From Nanobdellota archaeon (GTDB lineage Archaea > Nanobdellota > Nanobdellia > Pacearchaeales > GW2011-AR1): a stretch of 44,538 nt of DNA. Positions 42,956 to 44,538 of this stretch are shown here, in pieces. The first letter of the stretch is position 1. Each line of letters starts with the position of its first letter. Location: assembly GCA_013329055.1 (NCBI GenBank), contig DUKY01000020.1, positions 1-44,538 on the forward strand. The letters run 5' to 3'. The notes beneath the pieces were generated by a model. It was not told where the DNA came from and ran no database searches. It was given only the letters and a program-made list of their open reading frames with translations. The position numbers and the translations under genes were made by a program.

Positions 42956-43462
42956 ATGAAAGAAGAACCAATTATGAATTTTATTCCAAGTTATCAATGT
43001 GGCAGAGCATTTCGTTCGCAATCATCTTTTATGGAGATAAGTAAATCTTATTTAGAGTCTTTATTTATTGGTGCAGTTCATCCGCAGTATTCTTTTAAAG
43101 AAAATGCATATGATGTTTTTTCAGATATTTTTACATTAGGTCTTACAAGAAATTATATTGGGAAGGGAGTTTGTGATACGATTATTACCAAAACTTTGCA
43201 TGGTGATAAAAATTTAGTAATTGCAAATAATGGAGAATTTGCTGAAACTTTTTTAAAAGGAATAAAAAGAAATTTAGGGAAAATAGAGAATATTAATTTT
43301 TTAAATTTACTTTATCGGGATTTGTTTGATTATGCTGATAAAAATTCCGGAATTTTTTCATGGGGTGGAAGTTTAAGAACAACAGAAAATGGCGGTATTG
43401 AATCGTGTTTAATTAAACCTGTTGAATCTCTTTTATTTAATTCAGTTGATTATAATTTTTAA
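42956..43462 (+). CDS. Unrecognised protein, 168 aa
   Basis: The protein starts MKEEPIMNFIPSYQCGRAFR. It is soluble, with a helical region (SFMEISKSYLESLFIGAVHP, NAYDVFSDIFTLGL) and a later segment GIFSWGGSLRTTENGGIESC. The duplicated promoter gives the start; Met7 is an alternative. I see no catalytic motif or known family. It lies just before the rRNA promoter. Confidence 0.58.
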   Translation: MKEEPIMNFIPSYQCGRAFRSQSSFMEISKSYLESLFIGAVHPQYSFKENAYDVFSDIFTLGLTRNYIGKGVCDTIITKTLHGDKNLVIANNGEFAETFLKGIKRNLGKIENINFLNLLYRDLFDYADKNSGIFSWGGSLRTTENGGIESCLIKPVESLLFNSVDYNF

Positions 43463-43482
43463 TTTCTTTTAAATTTTAGAAA

Positions 43483-43492
43483 GCTTTATATA
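43483..43492 (+). promoter_or_regulatory. rRNA operon promoter (BRE/TATA)
   Basis: GAAAGCTTTATATAGCC (43480-43495) holds a purine-rich BRE followed by TTTATATA (43485-43492), a near-ideal archaeal rRNA TATA box. Initiation would fall near 43513, leaving a leader of about 248 nt before 16S rRNA. Confidence 0.7.
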
Positions 43493-43512
43493 GCCGAAAA
43501 TTTATGGGTTAG

Positions 43513-43760
43513 TATAAATTAAGATGATTGCCTTAATAAACGTCATAATAATCGACAATAAGGTATGATGTATGTGAACGGTCATAGTTGTTAAAAGAAG
43601 TTGTTATACTTCAAAATTATGTTAATTAAAACTCAATAGCCAATGTTAATTTATTGACATTAGCCGATAGTCAGGAGAATGTGTGAAGTGATTTGTTTAT
43701 CTTATACATAACAAATTGCGCAATGGAAATTTATCTTCAATAAATTTATGAAATTGTTTA
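43513..43760 (+). other. Pre-16S rRNA leader with hairpins
   Basis: The gene-free stretch has several inverted repeats: CCTTA/TAAGG (about 43531-43563), GAAG/CTTC (about 43598-43614) and AATGT/ACATT (about 43643-43662). Such structures are typical of archaeal pre-rRNA processing stems. The matching 3' strand would lie after 16S, outside the window. Confidence 0.5.
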
Positions 43761-44538
43761 GTTCCAGTTGATCCTGCTGGCGGCTGCGGCTCTCTGGTTT
43801 GCACTTAGACATGCAAGTTTTTTCATTAGTTCTTTTAGAATTTGTGAAGGGCAAACTGCTCAGTAACACGTAACTAACCTACCCTTAGGTTAAGGATATC
43901 CTCGGGAAACTGAGGGTAATACTTAATAAGAGATATACCCTGGAAAGATTTATCTCTGAAATTCGAGCCCAAGGATGGGGTTGCGGTGGATTAGGTTGTT
44001 GGCGGGGTAATAGCCCACCAAGCCTGTGATCCATAAGGGCTCTTAGCGGAGAGGCCCTGAGAGGGAATCTGAGACACTATTCCCAGCCCCACGGGGTGCA
44101 GCAGTTAGGAATATTCTGCAATGCGCGCAAGCGTGACAGATTGAACCAGAGTGTTTTTCGTATAGAAAAGCTTTTATGAAATGTAAAAAGTTTCAGGAAT
44201 AAGGACTGGGTAAGACTAGTGCCAGCCGCCGCGGTAATACTAGCGGTCCAAGTCGCAGCCATTTTTATTGGGTCTAAAACATCCGTAGCTTGCTTAGTAA
44301 GTTTCTTGTGAAATTTTATGTCTTAAACATGGAGCGTGCAGGAAGTACTGTTAAGCTAGAGACTGGAAGACGTGAGAAGTACGTTTAAAGTAGCGGTAAA
44401 ATGTGTTAATCTTAGACGGACTCACAATAGCGAAGGCATCTCACGAGGACAGTTCTGACAGTAAGGGATGAAGGCTAGGGGCGCAAAACGGATTAGATAC
44501 CCGTGTAGTCCTAGCAGTAAACACTGCACACTAAACAT
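43761..44538 (+). rRNA. rrs: 16S ribosomal RNA, 5' part (runs off the window)
   Basis: The start TTCCAGTTGATCCTGCTGG is the archaeal 16S 5' end. The universal GTGCCAGCCGCCGCGGTAAT lies near 44219 and GGATTAGATACCCGTGTAGTC near 44490. The region is far more GC-rich than the rest of the window. The CTGCTGG variant and CGGCTGCGGCTC fit divergent DPANN sequences. About half the gene is present; 23S, 5S and the 3' end are outside. The exact 5' end is uncertain by a few bases. Confidence 0.96.

Noticed and set aside
44077-44262. Minus-strand frame inside 16S rRNA
   Set aside because: It lies in conserved 16S sequence and is a chance frame.

Overview
The window looks like part of the chromosome of a small-genome DPANN archaeon in the Pacearchaeota/Woesearchaeota/Nanoarchaeota neighbourhood. 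The evidence is a very AT-rich sequence, an archaeal 16S rRNA start at the right end, archaeal Spt5, L11, L37Ae, Rpo12, prefoldin beta and SepF genes, TATA boxes about 25 bp before apparently leaderless ATGs, and a CCA-less tRNA. The lineage is an inference from sequence style, not a database match.

Region 1 (about 380-29131) is a surface and sensing island of tightly overlapping plus-strand genes. I read it as three consecutive transcription units. Each starts with a similar promoter (a CGAATATATTCG-like palindrome, about 30 bp of spacer, a TATA box, then an apparently leaderless ATG). Each ends with a closely related Ig-like ectodomain plus single TM. Unit I (450-13807) encodes a winged-helix protein, three large secreted or anchored surface proteins (one with a 600-residue cytoplasmic coiled coil), an Ig-TM protein, a soluble three-PAS histidine kinase, a stand-alone receiver, a RecA/KaiC-like protein without a P-loop, and a terminal Ig-TM protein. 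Unit II (13884-17533) encodes two double-Cache membrane sensors, the second fused to the Ig-TM module. Unit III (17603-29131) encodes a ribbon-helix-helix protein, a Cys-rich TM protein, a frameshifted fibre protein, a tail-fibre-like/Ig protein, a Cache-like sensor, a membrane-anchored ABC_sub_bind protein, two more double-Cache sensors, a small membrane protein, a six-TM protein fused to a PotD-like binding domain, and a terminal Ig-TM protein. The sensors have no cytoplasmic output domain and no transport permease or ATPase is nearby. The working idea is a multi-receptor array that signals through shared membrane partners, perhaps to the soluble kinase/receiver pair. This is the best candidate for an undescribed system here.

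Region 2 (29173-39545) starts with a housekeeping circularly permuted GTPase, followed by a defence island: an hsdS tail remnant, an AlbA_2/HATPase regulator, a RecB/Cas4-like nuclease, type III Mod, a DUF4145 protein, a two-gene pair matching Kiwa (KwaA/KwaB), and type III Res. A remnant of an AlbA_2-type gene closes the right edge. The Kiwa pair lies inside the type III R-M operon.

Region 3 (39643-42305, minus strand) holds housekeeping genes: sepF, prefoldin beta, rpo12, rpl37ae, tRNA-Pro(UGG), rpl11 and spt5. Region 4 (42393-43462) has two unrecognised plus-strand genes, each behind a copy of the same promoter segment. Region 5 is an rRNA promoter, a structured leader and the first ~778 nt of 16S rRNA, which runs off the window.
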